DNA from: Reticulitermes speratus
Taxonomy: Eukaryota > Arthropoda > Insecta > Blattodea > Rhinotermitidae
DNA: 64,000 bases
Assembly: GCA_021186555.1 (NCBI GenBank)
Contig: JAJKFL010000014.1
Coordinates: 29,218,033 to 29,282,032, forward strand
Reading direction: 5' to 3'
This document shows, piece after piece, positions 22,540-33,994 of this stretch (position 1 is the stretch's first letter; each line of letters opens with the position of its first letter). The translations under genes were made by a program, and so were the position numbers. The notes under the pieces are model-generated. The model worked only from the letters and a program-made list of their open reading frames with translations, was not told the origin of the DNA and did no database searches.

Positions 22540-22806
22540 TGTCATGGAGTGTACATCTCGGCCTCTTCACACTCAGAATTGCAGGTTTATTAAAACGATT
22601 TATCAGTTTTAGATGCCAACTATACAGAATGGCTCGCATGTTGGTTTACCGAGAAATAATTTGTGCAGTTTAATTTTTGTCAGTTTTCTCTCACCTTGCT
22701 TTATTAATATTACTCTCATATTTACATGCGCGAATTTATTGATTCTTAAATGGTGGTCTTGTGGTTTTGTGCACCGTGTAGGATATTTGTTACAGGGTTC
22801 CGACGA
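22540..22806. other. No gene or repeat recognised
   Basis: Nothing supported. Confidence 0.5.
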
Positions 22807-22820
22807 TGTTTCAATATCCT

Positions 22821-23079
22821 TTTTTTTTTCTCATGGCTCGACAACTCTGGTGGGCCTAGGCCGCCTCTGCGAGGTTCCTCGATCACATTCAGACACACCA
22901 CACTCGGTATGACTCCTCTGGACGAGTGATCGGCCCGTCACAGAGACCTCTACCTGACCAAATACAACACTCGCAAGAGACAGACATCCTTGCCTCCCAA
23001 CCGGTATTCGAACCCGCAATCCCAGCAAGCGAGCGTCCGTAGACCCACGCCTTAGACCGCGCGGCCCGTGGGAGCAGCT
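22821..23079 (-). mobile_element. SINE-1 copy
   Basis: Same family as 26082-26349, in reverse orientation. B box GGGTTCGAATACC, body with GGCCTAGGCCGCCTC, and a T run at the left end (the A tail on the minus strand). TGTTTCAATATCCT (22807-22820) and TGTTTCAGCATCTT (23080-23093) are an aged target duplication. Confidence 0.8.
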
Positions 23080-23099
23080 TGTTTCAGCATCTTCCTGGA

Positions 23100-23160
23100 T
23101 GAAATTTAGTCACCCTGAAGATAGAGCCTGCATGCTCCTCGGAAACGTCGGAACAAACTT
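23100..23160 (+). mobile_element. Single hammerhead-like motif (ACGTC group)
   Basis: CACC, CUGAAGA, U, AGAGC and CUC in the hairpin, GGAAACGUC, GGAAC. One extra G precedes GAAAC. No inverted partner nearby. Confidence 0.4.
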
Positions 23161-23164
23161 ACCC

Positions 23165-24305
23165 TAAACGTGGTGAGAACAAAGACGTTCACCATTTGAG
23201 CAACACTAACTTTGAAAACCTGAAAACATAAATTCATTAATTTCTGTTCACCTTCCCGCATCTTTTTTGTTAATTAAGCTAATAGGGTAGGAAGCAAGCC
23301 CTACCATTACATGGCGTTACGGGCATGCATCATGCTTCAGGCGTGTTCTCAGCCTAAGAAGGTGCAAGCGATAAAACGGTATGGCCGCTGGAATCAACAT
23401 GGTCGTGACATGACAATAGAGAGCATTTTGAATGCTAACATTCAATGGATGCCTAGTAAAATAAGTCCTCGTTTCAAATGGTTGTTGACTGACGGAAATG
23501 GAGATGCGTGTTTCCTGCTTCCTTTGTTCCTGGTGTCAAATAAGACCGAGTACGGCCAGATCTAGCCAGATCTAACTGTATCATCTGTATGCATGGCTGG
23601 GGAGTGCAGTGTCATTGGAAACGAAACGCAAGACGGAAGGAGGAATCTAATTTTTTTCTGTCAGTCCCTAGGATCACGGCAGTTCCTTTTGTTCAGAATG
23701 TTGTCTCTCCTCATTCAAGAGTTCAAATCGGACGTTGGCCCAGTGTAACTTTTACTTGAACGCCATGATTTTATAAAGGTTTTAACACACTCGGGTGTCA
23801 TCAGAGTGCTTCCAAATTTGAAGGGAAAAAAGCATATTTGCGAGGTGGGCTCTTTCTAATTTTGCATATATGATTGACCTTAATTTTTTTTAGAGCTACA
23901 TAAGGCCGAGCTGTCTGATATTGCATATAAATGTCTGTGCTTGCCAATCTGAAAGGGAAGGGAGGTTACGTGTGTACTGAACTAAGCACCACGCAGTGAA
24001 GACATAGGGGAGTGGATGTGAAACTCCACACTTTCTTAATTACCGCATTAGGTGCATTTCGGTGGTCAGGTTCAGGCTTCGGCTACATTACCACCGGAGG
24101 GCAAGCTGCCAGAACCCATTAGAGAGGGGACTGTTTGAGCCCCAAAGTCTGACCATTTTGTGCGCTGATGAAGAGAACCCCCAGATTTCCAGTCACCAGC
24201 CCGTAGCCCGTAGCCAATCACAATTCACTGAGCTGTCTCTGCTCCATCGCCAAGCCGATCACACCACATACATCAAACTTCATTGTTCTCGGTCTGCTTC
24301 TCCTC
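23165..24305. other. No gene or repeat recognised
   Basis: Short frames at 23311-23565 and 24062-24313 have no recognisable features. Confidence 0.5.
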
Positions 24306-24309
24306 ATTA

Positions 24310-24880
24310 TTAGTGTTATGGTTCTTCTGCTCGTTCTTACTCTCCTGGCGCTTTTCCTCGCCACTGTTGTAATTGTCCTTGTATTCGTTGTTGTTATCCT
24401 TCTGTTTATCCATCTCGTATTTTTCCTGCTGATGCTCGTTGCTTCTGCTCTATTATCCTCTTGCTTCTCCTCCTCCTCTTTCCCCCCTTCACTGTTCTCA
24501 TTATCTTTGTATTCGTTGTTGTTTTGTGTATCCTTTTCATTGGTGTTTCCCTCCTGCTTCTCCTCCTCCTCACTGTTATCCTTTAATCGTATTCGTTGTT
24601 ATCCTTCCGCTTATTATTATCGTTCTTCCCGTACTGCCGCTTCTCGTTGCTGTCGTTGTGCTTCTGCTGTTCTCCTCCTCCTCCTTACTATTATCATTCT
24701 GATCGTATTCGTTGTTATCCTTCTGCTTACCCTTGTGTCGTTGTTTCCCTACTGCTGCTGGTGCCCCTCGTTATTCTCATGCTTCTGGCCTCTTATCCTG
24801 CTTCTCCTCATTCTTGTTTTTCTCGCATCCTTTTCGCCTCATTTTTCTCTCTCCTTCCTCTTCAGGCAGAGGTGAAACAC
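24310..24880. repeat. Pyrimidine-rich degenerate repeat tract
   Basis: A run of C- and T-rich sequence in which ATTCGTTGTTATCCTTCTGC, CTTCTCCTCCTCC and similar phrases recur at irregular spacing. Three plus frames stay open (up to 185 codons) because the tract lacks purine-rich stops. The translated Leu/Ser/Phe-rich sequence is an artefact of composition. Confidence 0.7.
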
Positions 24881-24884
24881 AAAT

Positions 24885-25615
24885 GTTGGAGACAGACAAA
24901 AGCCTGCAGTCCCTGCAGTACCCCACGGGATTCAAACATCCCATGTCCTGGAAGTGTTACTAAGCCGTCGTTCCAATAAACGGGGTGCTGCTGGGACGTA
25001 TACGCAGCGCCGATAAGTTAATGTGGGTCATGTCTTCAAAATACGGGAGAAGCAAGCATAGATTGCGTGATTATTATGATCTTATGGATTAACAGTGTGA
25101 AGGGTGGGTACGGTACATGGTGGTGATAAAATGCAGAATCCATTGGCTCAGCGGGAGAGAAGTGGATGGAGGGGAGAGTTTTTTTAATATATATATATAT
25201 TCAAGGGCACGAGAGCATCAAGATGGCGTCCGGCTCTGTAGTAGAACGTCCTCCTAGCTCGTTACCAAGCGGAAAAAAATTGTTTGGTTCCGTTATTCCG
25301 CCTTTAAAAAAAGAACATTGGAGAATAAAAATAACTTGGGAGAGGAAGATTTGTGTACGAAGCATGGCATGTCCATTAGTGCGTGCAGCGTGGCATTGTG
25401 GGAACAGAGGAACCTATATAGACAAAGCATCCTTAATGTGCACAACTCTAATCCATCCTTTGACTTGTCTTCTCAGATCATGTAGCTACATTGGTTTGAC
25501 GATATTGTGTTCTGTGAAGGTAGACGAAATTATTTCTGGATCATCGGTGAGAATTCGACATAATACACCAATTATTGATCAGATTTGAGCTTTTCACAGC
25601 GGTCTTTGTGTGCTT
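24885..25615. other. No gene recognised; short TA repeat
   Basis: A TA run at 25187-25200. The 140-codon plus frame 25166-25588 has no recognisable domain. Confidence 0.5.
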
Positions 25616-25624
25616 TACTGTCTT

Positions 25625-25735
25625 CTGGGATATATTGAGAATAGAAGAAGATTGGAGATAGATGTTTGCCCGACATGTCAGTGCATTTAACCAGATTACA
25701 CGGCGTCACATCCCAAATGACGGTAGACTTCAGGT
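25625..25735 (+). repeat. Fragment of a hammerhead-like foldback arm
   Basis: TCTTCTGGGATAT and ACACGGCGTCACATCCCAAA match the outer arms of the ACGTC-group foldbacks. No intact core is present. Confidence 0.35.
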
Positions 25736-25899
25736 ATTCTATGTTAGTCAGGTACGGGAGAAGAACTCATGTACTGTGAGTCAGTACATGAGGTTCGTTT
25801 ATTTAAAGATTTCAGATCGACGTGTGGATCAGGTAAAGTGTTGTGAGAACGAGATGAACAAAGGAAAAAGGACATACAGGACAGGTGAAAAGTGTATGA

Positions 25900-26065
25900 A
25901 GAAAGCTGTTACACGGATGGTCAGAAGGAAAGAGACGTATGCCTAGGTTGGGTGTATGATGTTAAAGTGGATCTTGAAGAAATAGAACGTTGGATGTAAA
26001 CTAATTAAACCGACTCAGAATATGGTCTGGTAACTGGCTGTTGACCTTGGTAATGAAATTTAATT
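25900..26065 (+). pseudogene. LINE-A tail, heavily diverged
   Basis: TTAAAGTGGATCTTGAAGAA, ACTCAGAATATGG and TGACCTTGGTAATGAAATTT follow the spacing of the LINE-A C-terminal coding tail seen at 11330-11620. Stops in all frames. Confidence 0.45.
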
Positions 26066-26081
26066 TCCATAAAAAGCGGGA

Positions 26082-26349
26082 GCCGATCCCAGTGGCCGCG
26101 CGGTCTAAGGCGTGGGTCTACGGCCGCTCGCTTGCTGGGATTGTGGGTTCGAATCCCACCGGGGGCATGGATGTCTGTTTGTTGTGAGTGTTGTGTGTTG
26201 TCAGGTAGAGGTCTCTGCGACGAGCTGGTCCCTCGTCCAGAGGAGTCGTACCGAGTGTGGTGTGTCTAAAGTGTGTGATCATGAAACCTCGAAAAATGAG
26301 GAGGCCTAGACCCCCTAGGGGCTGTCGAGCCATAGGGGAAAAAAAAGAA
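26082..26349 (+). mobile_element. SINE-1 copy, complete
   Basis: tRNA-like head with GTGGCCGCGCGGTCTAAGGC (A-box region) and GGGTTCGAATCCCACC (B box), then a body of about 180 bp and a short A-rich tail. A perfect 13-bp target duplication, ATAAAAAGCGGGA, lies at 26069-26081 and 26350-26362. The head resembles the leucine/serine tRNA class but lacks a full cloverleaf, so it is not a working tRNA. The perfect duplication makes this the youngest SINE-1 in the window. Confidence 0.9.
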
Positions 26350-26752
26350 ATAAAAAGCGGGAATTACCGTGAATAGTTGGGCGACTGTTAGCTTTTCCAG
26401 CGCACTGCATTCTTGTATAGCTGGATTGTGTGTGATACAAGAATGTAGTAATGAACTGTTGGGTGTTTGTTTTGTATTTTCCTAGTATTTGAACTGAGCG
26501 ACCACTGAAAATCACCATCAAGGCCGGCCTGAGACATGTGGGCTCCCCGGGCAGGTTAATAATTTGGAGCCCCTTAAAACGTTTTCGGCCTAGGAGTGGG
26601 CTGGCGAAACCTTCTGAGGGCGCGTGAACAAACTGCAGTTAATTTTCGGAGAAATTATTTCTCGTGTGGAAACCTGAGTTTACTAGCGCCATATTTCCGA
26701 TTATTTCAGCGACGTCTTAGCGCCCGGTATGGGTTGGCGCTCCGGGCAGCTG

Positions 26753-26778
26753 CCCGACTAGCCCGCGAGCTAGTCGGG
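26753..26778. repeat. Perfect 10-bp inverted repeat
   Basis: CCCGACTAGC and GCTAGTCGGG with a 6-base loop. It may be the end of a DNA element starting near 26520 (GGCCGGCCTGAG), but no target duplication was found. Confidence 0.5.
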
Positions 26779-26984
26779 CCCTGATCGTGAGAACAGCGTA
26801 TCGGAACCCGGGGTTCAGGACAGAACTTGACATTTTGCGGATAGAAAATCGTGCTTGAGGCACAGTTTAGATGCTGTATTGAGAAGGACGAAACATTGAA
26901 GTGACATCGTTCAGCGAGTCCAGATACAGCATTGACCTCGTTCAGAAGGAGTAAACACTGCGGCCTTCGCTTTGCTTGGCTGTT

Positions 26985-27120
26985 AGGCGGCGTAGGTTTG
27001 TTAGGTGGTTACCGACGTTTTGTGAAACAGGTCCCACTACTTGACCCTGGAAGTTGAGACATGTGTTGCCCCGAAACGTCTGCACCAGCTATCAGCCTAC
27101 GCCACAGAACGTCCTAGAAG
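26985..27120. mobile_element. Hammerhead-like inverted pair (ACGTC group), degraded
   Basis: Left: GGTTACCGACGTTTTG on the plus strand, the end of a minus motif. Right (27042-27090): GACC, CUGGAAG, then CCCCGAAACGUCUGC. Outer arm CACAGAACGTCCTAGAAGAA fits the family. Core positions are altered. Confidence 0.4.
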
Positions 27121-27124
27121 AACC

Positions 27125-27965
27125 AAGGCCTCAATTATACCGCGGCCGAAGCCTGACATCTCGCGAGCAAACTGCATTGATTTTGTTCAGGACTAAGCAC
27201 TGTATTGGCACCATCCAGAAGGACTCAGCAGTGCATTTGCCTTCGTTCAGAGGGAGTAAACACTGCATGGCTTGGTTGAGTGGTTTGCACTTGTTCGTAT
27301 TCTGGAAGTCACGCTTTCGATTCTCGGTCCCAACGCCAGCTTTCTTGCCAGAGCTTTTATGCTTTTATTCAGTCCCTCCAGTTGAATGCGTGGATAATTC
27401 CGTGACTTAGGCAATCACTTGTTCCTTCTGCGTGCTTTGCAGTTCGTGCTTCAGAGTCTTCTCTCCATTCGAAGCTATATAACAAGCCGGGAAAAAATGT
27501 GCTTAAATAAACCAAGAAACTAAAAAGCATAATGACTATGGAGTGGATAAATATTGAGATAATTATGTTAACAGTTGTTTGCGAGTGCAAGAGAGAAAAG
27601 AGCCTCAGGACGCGGGAAAACGAAGTCTAATAATAGTCGCGTTCTATTCCTGTCCCCTTGTTTTACTTACTTTTATCTGGCAGCGCATTTGAATTCAACT
27701 GTGAGACGCGAAATGAGATCTAGTTCTGTGTATTCACGCTGAAAGAGAAATTTGTTGAAGTAGCCTTCCGGCGTGCCAGTTCCACGTCGCTGATTCAAAC
27801 TCAACACATTACAGCACTGTTAAACAATAGGCCTGTAAATTTCCAGGTTTCAACGTCGGAAATTGTTCAGAATGTGGTCCTTTGGGTTGTTGTACCGCGT
27901 TGTCATGTAGTTGCATGCCGCCTGTATGTGTATAATCGAACCGCATCCTCATCTGATTAGTTCAC
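27125..27965. other. No gene or repeat recognised
   Basis: Nothing supported. Confidence 0.5.
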
Positions 27966-27984
27966 TGTGAAAGTTGGACCCAGT

Positions 27985-28033
27985 ATTTAACCATGAAGAT
28001 GGATGCAGTATGTTCCCTAAACGTCGGTATCCA
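27985..28033 (+). mobile_element. Degraded hammerhead-like motif (ACGTC group)
   Basis: ACC, AUGAAGA, U, GGAUGCAGUAUGUUCC, CUAAACGUC, GGUAUCC. First core base and GAA are changed. Confidence 0.35.
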
Positions 28034-28039
28034 CCAGTG

Positions 28040-28985
28040 GCGTAGATGAGGCCCGGCAGACCCCGCAGTACGGGGGGGCCCAAATGTGCAGAAGACTAAA
28101 ATTTGTTGTGGGGTGTTTCTGATTGGATTCCTTTCTTGTGATAGAAGGAAGTATTCTGGATCCCTGTTACGAGAGCCTGGAGTAACTTCGCAATAATTGT
28201 AGGAGGCTCCTGACCGGTTACATACGCCAATGGTATCCGCCTACATTATTACACGGTGTCAAAACCCAGAATACTACAGTGAGAACCGCCAAACAACTTT
28301 CGATGTATTGCCTTTTCTCGGAATTTATAAAACATTGGTTCCTGTGTGAGGGTGATTACGTTAGGCCGGGGGGCCACAAGAAAGCACTGGAGAAATGAGA
28401 AATGCATTCATGATTTCAGTCTTGTGTATGTGTGAGAATGTTACAGTACGATGTTTTTTATGGGAATAAGAAAGTAGTTACGAGTAATTTTAATGAAGTT
28501 GTTTAAAATTGCATAATTAGTGGTCTGTTGGCGTACTTTACCCGTCTTGCACACAAATGGAAACTGATGGTATTAAAACAGTATGCACGCGTTAGAACTT
28601 TCTTACTGTAATTTTTGTGATCAGCGAACCCCAGTTCAGTCAAAATTACCTTACTTTATGCACGTTTTGCATAAAAGTAAGGCTTTGTTGTGCCTGTGTT
28701 ACCATCCACATACCCAGCTTATATTACTGTAGCTGAACAGAGAAGGCAGGAAATTTCTTCGCTCAGTGAAAAGGCACGGAAAACAAGATGGAATACCAGA
28801 TGAATAAATAAGACAGGAACTCCTGGCAAACACATTACACGAGAAAAATAAACACCTATGTACAGAACAGGATGCAGCATTCAGAGTGGAGCAGCTGTGA
28901 GGTTACACGCCGGGAGATGAAGAGATATCGGCAGACCAAAGCAAAGATGGTGCTTAAGGTCGGAACAGGTTGAAGGACCCCTGGA
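28040..28985. other. No gene recognised
   Basis: A CAGTGGCGTAGATGAGG phrase at 28034 resembles a DNA-element end, but I find no matching right end. Confidence 0.4.
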
Positions 28986-28989
28986 CATA

Positions 28990-29048
28990 GATTATTATTA
29001 TTAGTATTATTATTATTGGTGGTGGTGGTGGTAGCAGCAGTAGCAGCT
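28990..29048. repeat. Trinucleotide repeats (ATT, GGT, AGC)
   Basis: Adjacent short runs of three different trinucleotides. Confidence 0.85.
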
Positions 29049-29504
29049 AAACTGAATGGCTCAGTTGGACTGTAACAACAGAAATTAAGTTGTGTGTCAG
29101 GGCTGTCCGAAAGGTAGTAAAATTTTGGTGTGAGTCGTGAGTTTTATATTCGTTTATAAATAGTATAGTATTATGAGATAAAGAACGTGAGTATACATAC
29201 TCTTCGATGAAAAGGGTGATAAAATGCTGCTCATAGCCTTGTGTCTCGGTTGTTGCTGTAGAGGGACTGGGAAGACCAAAATAGAAATACAGTTTATTCA
29301 CGAACAAAGCAGCTTTCCGTATCTTCGTTCTCTCCCTTTCTCCGTCTCTGGTGTGCAACCATACCCGGTTACCTTAGTTGTATATATACTGCTGTTTCGT
29401 TGTTTGGCAGCCATGTAGTCCCTAAAGCGACAATGCGGTAATAGACTGTGATATCACATAGTTACAAAATTTAGGAACGACAGGTTTTCTTGAGAAACTG
29501 ATTG

Positions 29505-29720
29505 TTGCCGACCTAGTGAACGAATTTTCTGCATTTTGTGGAACCCGAAGGTTTATTGCAGTGTTCACACGAGCCCGCCACTGGTCTCTGTTCTGAGCAA
29601 CATGCCAGCAGTGCACATTCTCATGTGCAGTTTGTTTTAAAGGTATTCTTCATATTACCCAGCCACTCACACGTAGGTCTTCCAGGTAGCCTCCTTCTTC
29701 CAGGTTTTCCGAACAAAATT
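29505..29720 (-). pseudogene. LINE-A tail fragment
   Basis: Minus frame contains AQNRDQWRARVNTAINLRVPQ and, further upstream in another frame, remnants of the preceding block. Matches the last 30 or so residues of the LINE-A tail. Confidence 0.7.
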
Positions 29721-29724
29721 CTGC

Positions 29725-30840
29725 AAGCATTTCTCTTCCTTACGTTGTGTGCCACATGCTACGCCTCCATCAATTGCCGAGGTTATGAATGCATTGTGTT
29801 ATGGCTCCATCCATCCGTCTTCGTTGACCTTTACCTTTAGACCTGTGAAATTGGTTGCATTAATGTTATAGACTAAAAACTGCTCCCAACTTCCAAGCAG
29901 TGTTTAGGGCCATAGATTGACTCCGAAAGTGAATGCAAGGAGAGGTACAAGAACGAAATTTTACAATGGCCACGCCATCTTGTCACCCACGTTTCACAAT
30001 TGTATCGGAATACACGTGTGTGGCAACTAGGTGACGACACACATTGAAATGCAGGCTGCTAAAATGAAATTCCTGGCAGGAATTACCCTAAAAGTTGAAC
30101 GGAAGTGGACAGTGTTGAAGAAAATGTTACTGAAGTTATGAGAGTTACATGACTGAGAAGTCATCCAAATAGAATGGTACAGTCAGAAGTGCATAGAATG
30201 CATACGAAGAATGGGTGGAAGAATAATGCCTGGTATAGGCGTATTACTGAACTACAAATGTGTAGGAAAATGAGACCCAGTAGAACTCAGGAAACGGAGA
30301 CATTTGTGAACCGCGAAATGAAGAAGAGTAATAGTTTTGTTCCCCGAAATTCATGGCGAATTTCTGCGTAGTTGTGCCCTATTTATAGACCATACCGTCG
30401 TAATATATTAACAGAATTCAGCTCACGATACAAAACGGGCAATTTTAAAGTTCGCAGAATTGGCGTATTAATGGGAACTGCCAGTTTAATGACTTTGTGT
30501 ATCGTTGTTGGACTTGGCCGAGATAAATCACGAACGAGAGTTATCATAACACGATATATTGAAGCGTGTTACGTGTTTTGTTTTGGAATTTGTTATCAGT
30601 TTATGTACGAGAGACGGGCATGACCGTGAAAAGTGGGGTTTGAGCGAGAAGATTGAATCGATGACAGTGGCATATAGCAGTATCACATGAAAGTGCATCA
30701 TTAAATAAGATGTTTGAGGCCGGAGACAGTACACTTCTTAGGCTAATTATGCCTGTGGCTTGGATACATAGACGTAATAGAAAAATAATTTCCCACCTTA
30801 CAGAAAACACTTTGCATATCCATTAGAAAGACCTAACCAA
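29725..30840. other. No gene or repeat recognised
   Basis: Frames at 30174-30371 and 30372-30623 show no known domain. Confidence 0.5.
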
Positions 30841-30849
30841 TTAATGCTG

Positions 30850-30985
30850 CACAGGGTAGCAGTCGCTGTCTAGTGTGAGAAGAGAATATTCCTTTGCCCC
30901 TGCCGTGAATCGAACACCGATTCCTCATTCGTTTAGTCTGTACCTCGGTCGCTATAGTGACTGAGCTATCTCGGCTACTTAGCTG
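30850..30985 (-). mobile_element. SINE-2 head fragment
   Basis: Minus strand: AGCCGAGATAGCTCAGTCAC, TATAGCGACCGAGGTACAG and GTGTTCGATTCACGG keep the tRNA-like order with A- and B-box remnants. Body missing. Confidence 0.55.
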
Positions 30986-30989
30986 CCAC

Positions 30990-31845
30990 TGTGGTAAACA
31001 GTCGCCTAGACAATAGATATAACTTCCGAAACGTCGTGTGTATGGTGTTGCCTGTTCCTCAGATAATAACTTGAGAGTGCATACTGCCGGTTTCACACTG
31101 CGCGTGAGAATTGCGGGAGGTGTGCTGGATTCGTTCTTCCGACTGGCTGGTGCGAGTGACGGGCCTTCTGAAGGCATCTCGTGTGTGTGTGTGTAGGATG
31201 AAGAATTTTAAACAATGGTTTATTCAAACGGCTTCCGTAAATGGAGGCTTCGAGAGAATTTTTATATTTTCTTGTTTAAGTGGAAGTTTGAATAATAGCT
31301 GGCATCTTGTTCCATCACTCGTTCTTGAAGGGGCGAGGAAAGGCTATGAGGAAATTTCTTTTTTCTTTTATTTCCATTAGACTAAAGAACGTCTTGAGCA
31401 GTTCAGAGCAAGGGGCTAAAAATCCTTGTTGTTTTATTATTTATACTGGCAAATGGTAGGCGGTGGCTGTGTTTTGTCACAATGAGTTCCATTCAGACTC
31501 CGTAGTAGCGCTGTGGGATTGCTTTCTTGGTTTATTGTACCTGGAGTTTGTTTTCAGCTCCGCTCGGCCGTCTTTCAAGAAGCACACCGGTCTTCAGTTG
31601 TGTTTGTGTGAGTGCTAATAACCTAACGCTGCCATAACCTTTGTGGTTAGCACTCGTGCATTGTATTTGGCACATACAGAGTACGAATATTATGTCACAG
31701 ATCGGCTACCGAAGTGTTTTCGTAGTTGTACTCAGTCCTTCCAGACAAATTTTGGATCGCATTGTTTTAATTTCATCAGGACAGTAATTTACTAACCAGC
31801 TTCATTAGATTGTAGTTTGACGTTTTCCTTATGCTTAATTAAGAA
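30990..31845. other. No gene or repeat recognised
   Basis: Nothing supported. Confidence 0.5.
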
Positions 31846-31849
31846 CCAC

Positions 31850-32010
31850 GCCGTGAAGACCTGGCTCCATGCGTTCTTAAATTTCGGCGCTAAATGGAAG
31901 TCCCGCGCACTTTATCCCCAGGGGAAGAGCTCCCAGTCTCTATTGAGGAGGAGGCTGGGTGGCTCCAGGAGCCGTTCTGGACAATGTGGGGAAGGTGCCT
32001 TGTGTGGAAA
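31850..32010 (-). mobile_element. SINE-2 fragment
   Basis: ACCACGCCGTGAAGACC, CACTTTATCCCCAGGGGAAG, GAGGCTGGGTGGCTCC and GCCGTTCTGGACAATG are reverse-complement SINE-2 blocks in order, without the head. Confidence 0.6.
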
Positions 32011-32046
32011 TAAACACTCTTTGAAGTAGAGGGAGCGAGAAAGAAA

Positions 32047-32050
32047 TAAA

Positions 32051-32085
<35 letters not shown>
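32047..32085. repeat. (GAAA)n microsatellite
   Basis: Uninterrupted GAAA repeats of about 10 units. Confidence 0.95.
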
Positions 32086-32185
32086 TGAAGAGCAAGAAAG
32101 TAGCGAGAGACACTTTTGTATGGGGAGGGGAGAAAAGAGCGTCACTTGTTAGAAGGTTCCCAGGCTTCGCCCGCTCGTCTTTCTG

Positions 32186-32186
<1 letters not shown>

Positions 32187-32221
<35 letters not shown>

Positions 32222-32235
32222 AGTAGTAGTAGTAT
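32187..32235. repeat. (TAG)n microsatellite
   Basis: About 15 TAG units with one interruption. Confidence 0.95.
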
Positions 32236-32239
32236 AGAA

Positions 32240-32735
32240 AATGTATAAAAAAGGACGTTACAGTGATGACAGTAGTAGCTTGAAATAATGGCCGCGAAAT
32301 TTTAATTTCTCATTAATGCTAACGTGCATAATTTGGAAGGGAATAAGTTTGATATATTTCAATCAGGAGGGTTGCATGAGACGCATGCAGTAGCAATTTG
32401 GAATCTTGGGAAACATGTCACCATTTGCTTGAAGACAGAGGAAAACCAAGGAAACCTGTGTCGAGATGGCCGGTCGCAGAACCTTCCGGATGCGTGCTTT
32501 CTTCTAGCCATCCTTTGAAATACGGAGTTCCAATAATATTGAAAAATATAGTTCCTGCCTCAAATATAACACTGACGCCCTTGTACAGAGATCAGTCGCT
32601 GGTTATTTTGCAAGTCAGGTGTAAGGTGAACACACTGTGGACAAGGTGCAGACGTTTTTACTGTTACAGCGGTGACGTGTGTAGCTACTACTGGTGACCA
32701 GAGGCCGGAAAGTACGCGTTCCATGTGACAGGTTC
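32240..32735. other. Possible unclassified repeat near 32340-32520; no gene
   Basis: A frame contains KTEENQGNLCRDGRSQNLPD, which resembles phrases I recall from repeated cockroach transcripts. I cannot confirm this and see no element ends. Confidence 0.3.
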
Positions 32736-32739
32736 GTTT

Positions 32740-32935
32740 CTGTAAAAAGTGACGCAGCGTCATTGAGTGAAATTGTTTCCGACGTTTCGAAGGAATGTAG
32801 TGCCTTCATTCTCAGGATCAAGAGGTCCGTGAAGAGTCTTGTTCCATGAAGATGATGGCAGTGATTTCCTTCGAAACGTCGGGAAGCACACGGCCAACGA
32901 CGCAGCGTCACATTCCGGAAGACTGGAATTATCAG
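32740..32935. mobile_element. Foldback with hammerhead-like pair (ACGTC group)
   Basis: The minus motif (32766-32818) has GAUC, CUGAGAA (G8 lost), U, GAAGG/CCUUC, GAA, ACGUC, GGAAAC. The plus motif (32840-32890) has AUGAAGA, U, GAUGG with CCUUC, GAAACGUC, GGGAAG. Helix II differs in loop but keeps the GAAGG/CCUUC pairing. Arms include GACGCAGCGTCA. Confidence 0.5.
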
Positions 32936-32939
32936 TTGA

Positions 32940-33355
32940 ACAGCTATGAAAACCTCGCTCGCATGAATTAACTGTCACTGTGTGAAAGGAAACGGGCCTG
33001 TAGGCTGTAGTTTATTTTGCTTATTGTGGACGTGAAGACTTCACCGGCAAACGTACCGTCGGTTCTGACCTGTGATTCTTGAAACTGAATGATAAAAGAG
33101 CAAGAAGACTAGGATTTTGATTTTGGCCGATAAACATCAGGAAGTAAACGAATCTTTTGAATTGAGCTGCCGGGGATAAGTTTTTACTTTCGCTTTACCT
33201 CCCAGTTGACCAGCCAATGAATGAGACAAGATTGCCAGGCCAGGAGTGTGTAAACTTTTGAGCAGGAAAAACGGGAAAATTGCCGGCCTGAGGTTCCGTA
33301 TGGTGACGCATTCTGGACTTGCAGTGCGCGCTGTCTTGAGCATTTGTATTTTGCG
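32940..33355. other. No gene or repeat recognised
   Basis: Part of a 145-codon minus frame (33137-33574) lies here. No domain is recognisable and its other end overlaps SINE-2 sequence. Confidence 0.5.
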
Positions 33356-33359
33356 TTTT

Positions 33360-33450
33360 TTAGCCAGAGTAATGCGGTCGATATAGTGAACGCGGCTTCG
33401 GACTGAACGAATCAGGCTTCGATTCCCGACAGCGAAAAGAGATATATCCA
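33360..33450 (+). mobile_element. SINE-2 head fragment
   Basis: GCGGTCGATATAGTGAACGC, CTTCGGACTGAACGA and GGCTTCGATTCCCG keep the head order with a B-box remnant. Confidence 0.5.
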
Positions 33451-33539
33451 TCTTCCACACGTTTGAGAGAACCGTGTTGGATAGACTGCATGGAGGTAAA
33501 GTTCCATTCTTTCTGTACGTCGGTATTGTATAAATGCGC

Positions 33540-33690
33540 GTGATATCTTCACGCTTTGGCTGACTTATTCCCAAGGAAAGAGCTCCTGAACTGTGATTGA
33601 GAGGGGGGTGGATGGGTCCCAGGGCTTGTCTAGACGTGGTTCACTGCCGGACATCGAACATAAGCTGTCCATTTCGTAATCAGTCACGTC
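33540..33690 (-). mobile_element. SINE-2 fragment
   Basis: TTCACGCTTTGGCTGAC, TTATTCCCAAGGAAAG and GGTGGATGGGTCCCAGGGC are reverse-complement body blocks. Confidence 0.5.
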
Positions 33691-33865
33691 ACTAACTGAA
33701 ATATCCCAGTACACGTGACTGATATGTTGGACTCGTTCATTTGTATCAGACTAAAGATCTACAACGTTTCGGAGAATGAATATGTCTCCGTAATGAGGGG
33801 AAAGGGGAGAAGGAGATATATAATTGAAAGCTTTCACTGCTACTAAATTCAATAAAATATTCTCG

Positions 33866-33990
33866 GACTAGCAGCCGCGTCACGTGGTTCATCACGGAAC
33901 TGACGAGTTCCGTGATGACGGGACAGAAATGGTCCTCGAAACGCTGGCTTACTCGCCATTCAACCACATGATGCGGCTGCTAGCCCGGGG
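33866..33990. mobile_element. Foldback with hammerhead-like motif (CAGCCGCGTCA arms)
   Basis: Arms CTAGCAGCCGCGTCACGTGG and the reverse complement of CCACATGATGCGGCTGCTAG are inverted repeats. The centre is the palindrome CATCACGGAACT-GACG-AGTTCCGTGATG. The plus motif has GUGAUGA, C, GGGAC paired with GUCCU, then GAAACGCUGG. It shares arms with 18583-18760. Confidence 0.5.
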
Positions 33991-33994
33991 AGGA

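Noticed and set aside
24318-24875. 185-codon plus-strand open frame, very hydrophobic
   Set aside because: It lies in a pyrimidine-rich degenerate repeat where stops are rare. Overlapping frames are also open. Composition explains it.
26518-26785. hAT-like element between GGCCGGCCTGAG and GTCGGGCCCTGA
   Set aside because: The ends are only loosely inverted and the flanks do not show a duplication. Only the internal 10-bp hairpin is reported.
28034-28390. DNA element starting CAGTGGCGTAGATGAGG
   Set aside because: No matching right end or target duplication could be found.
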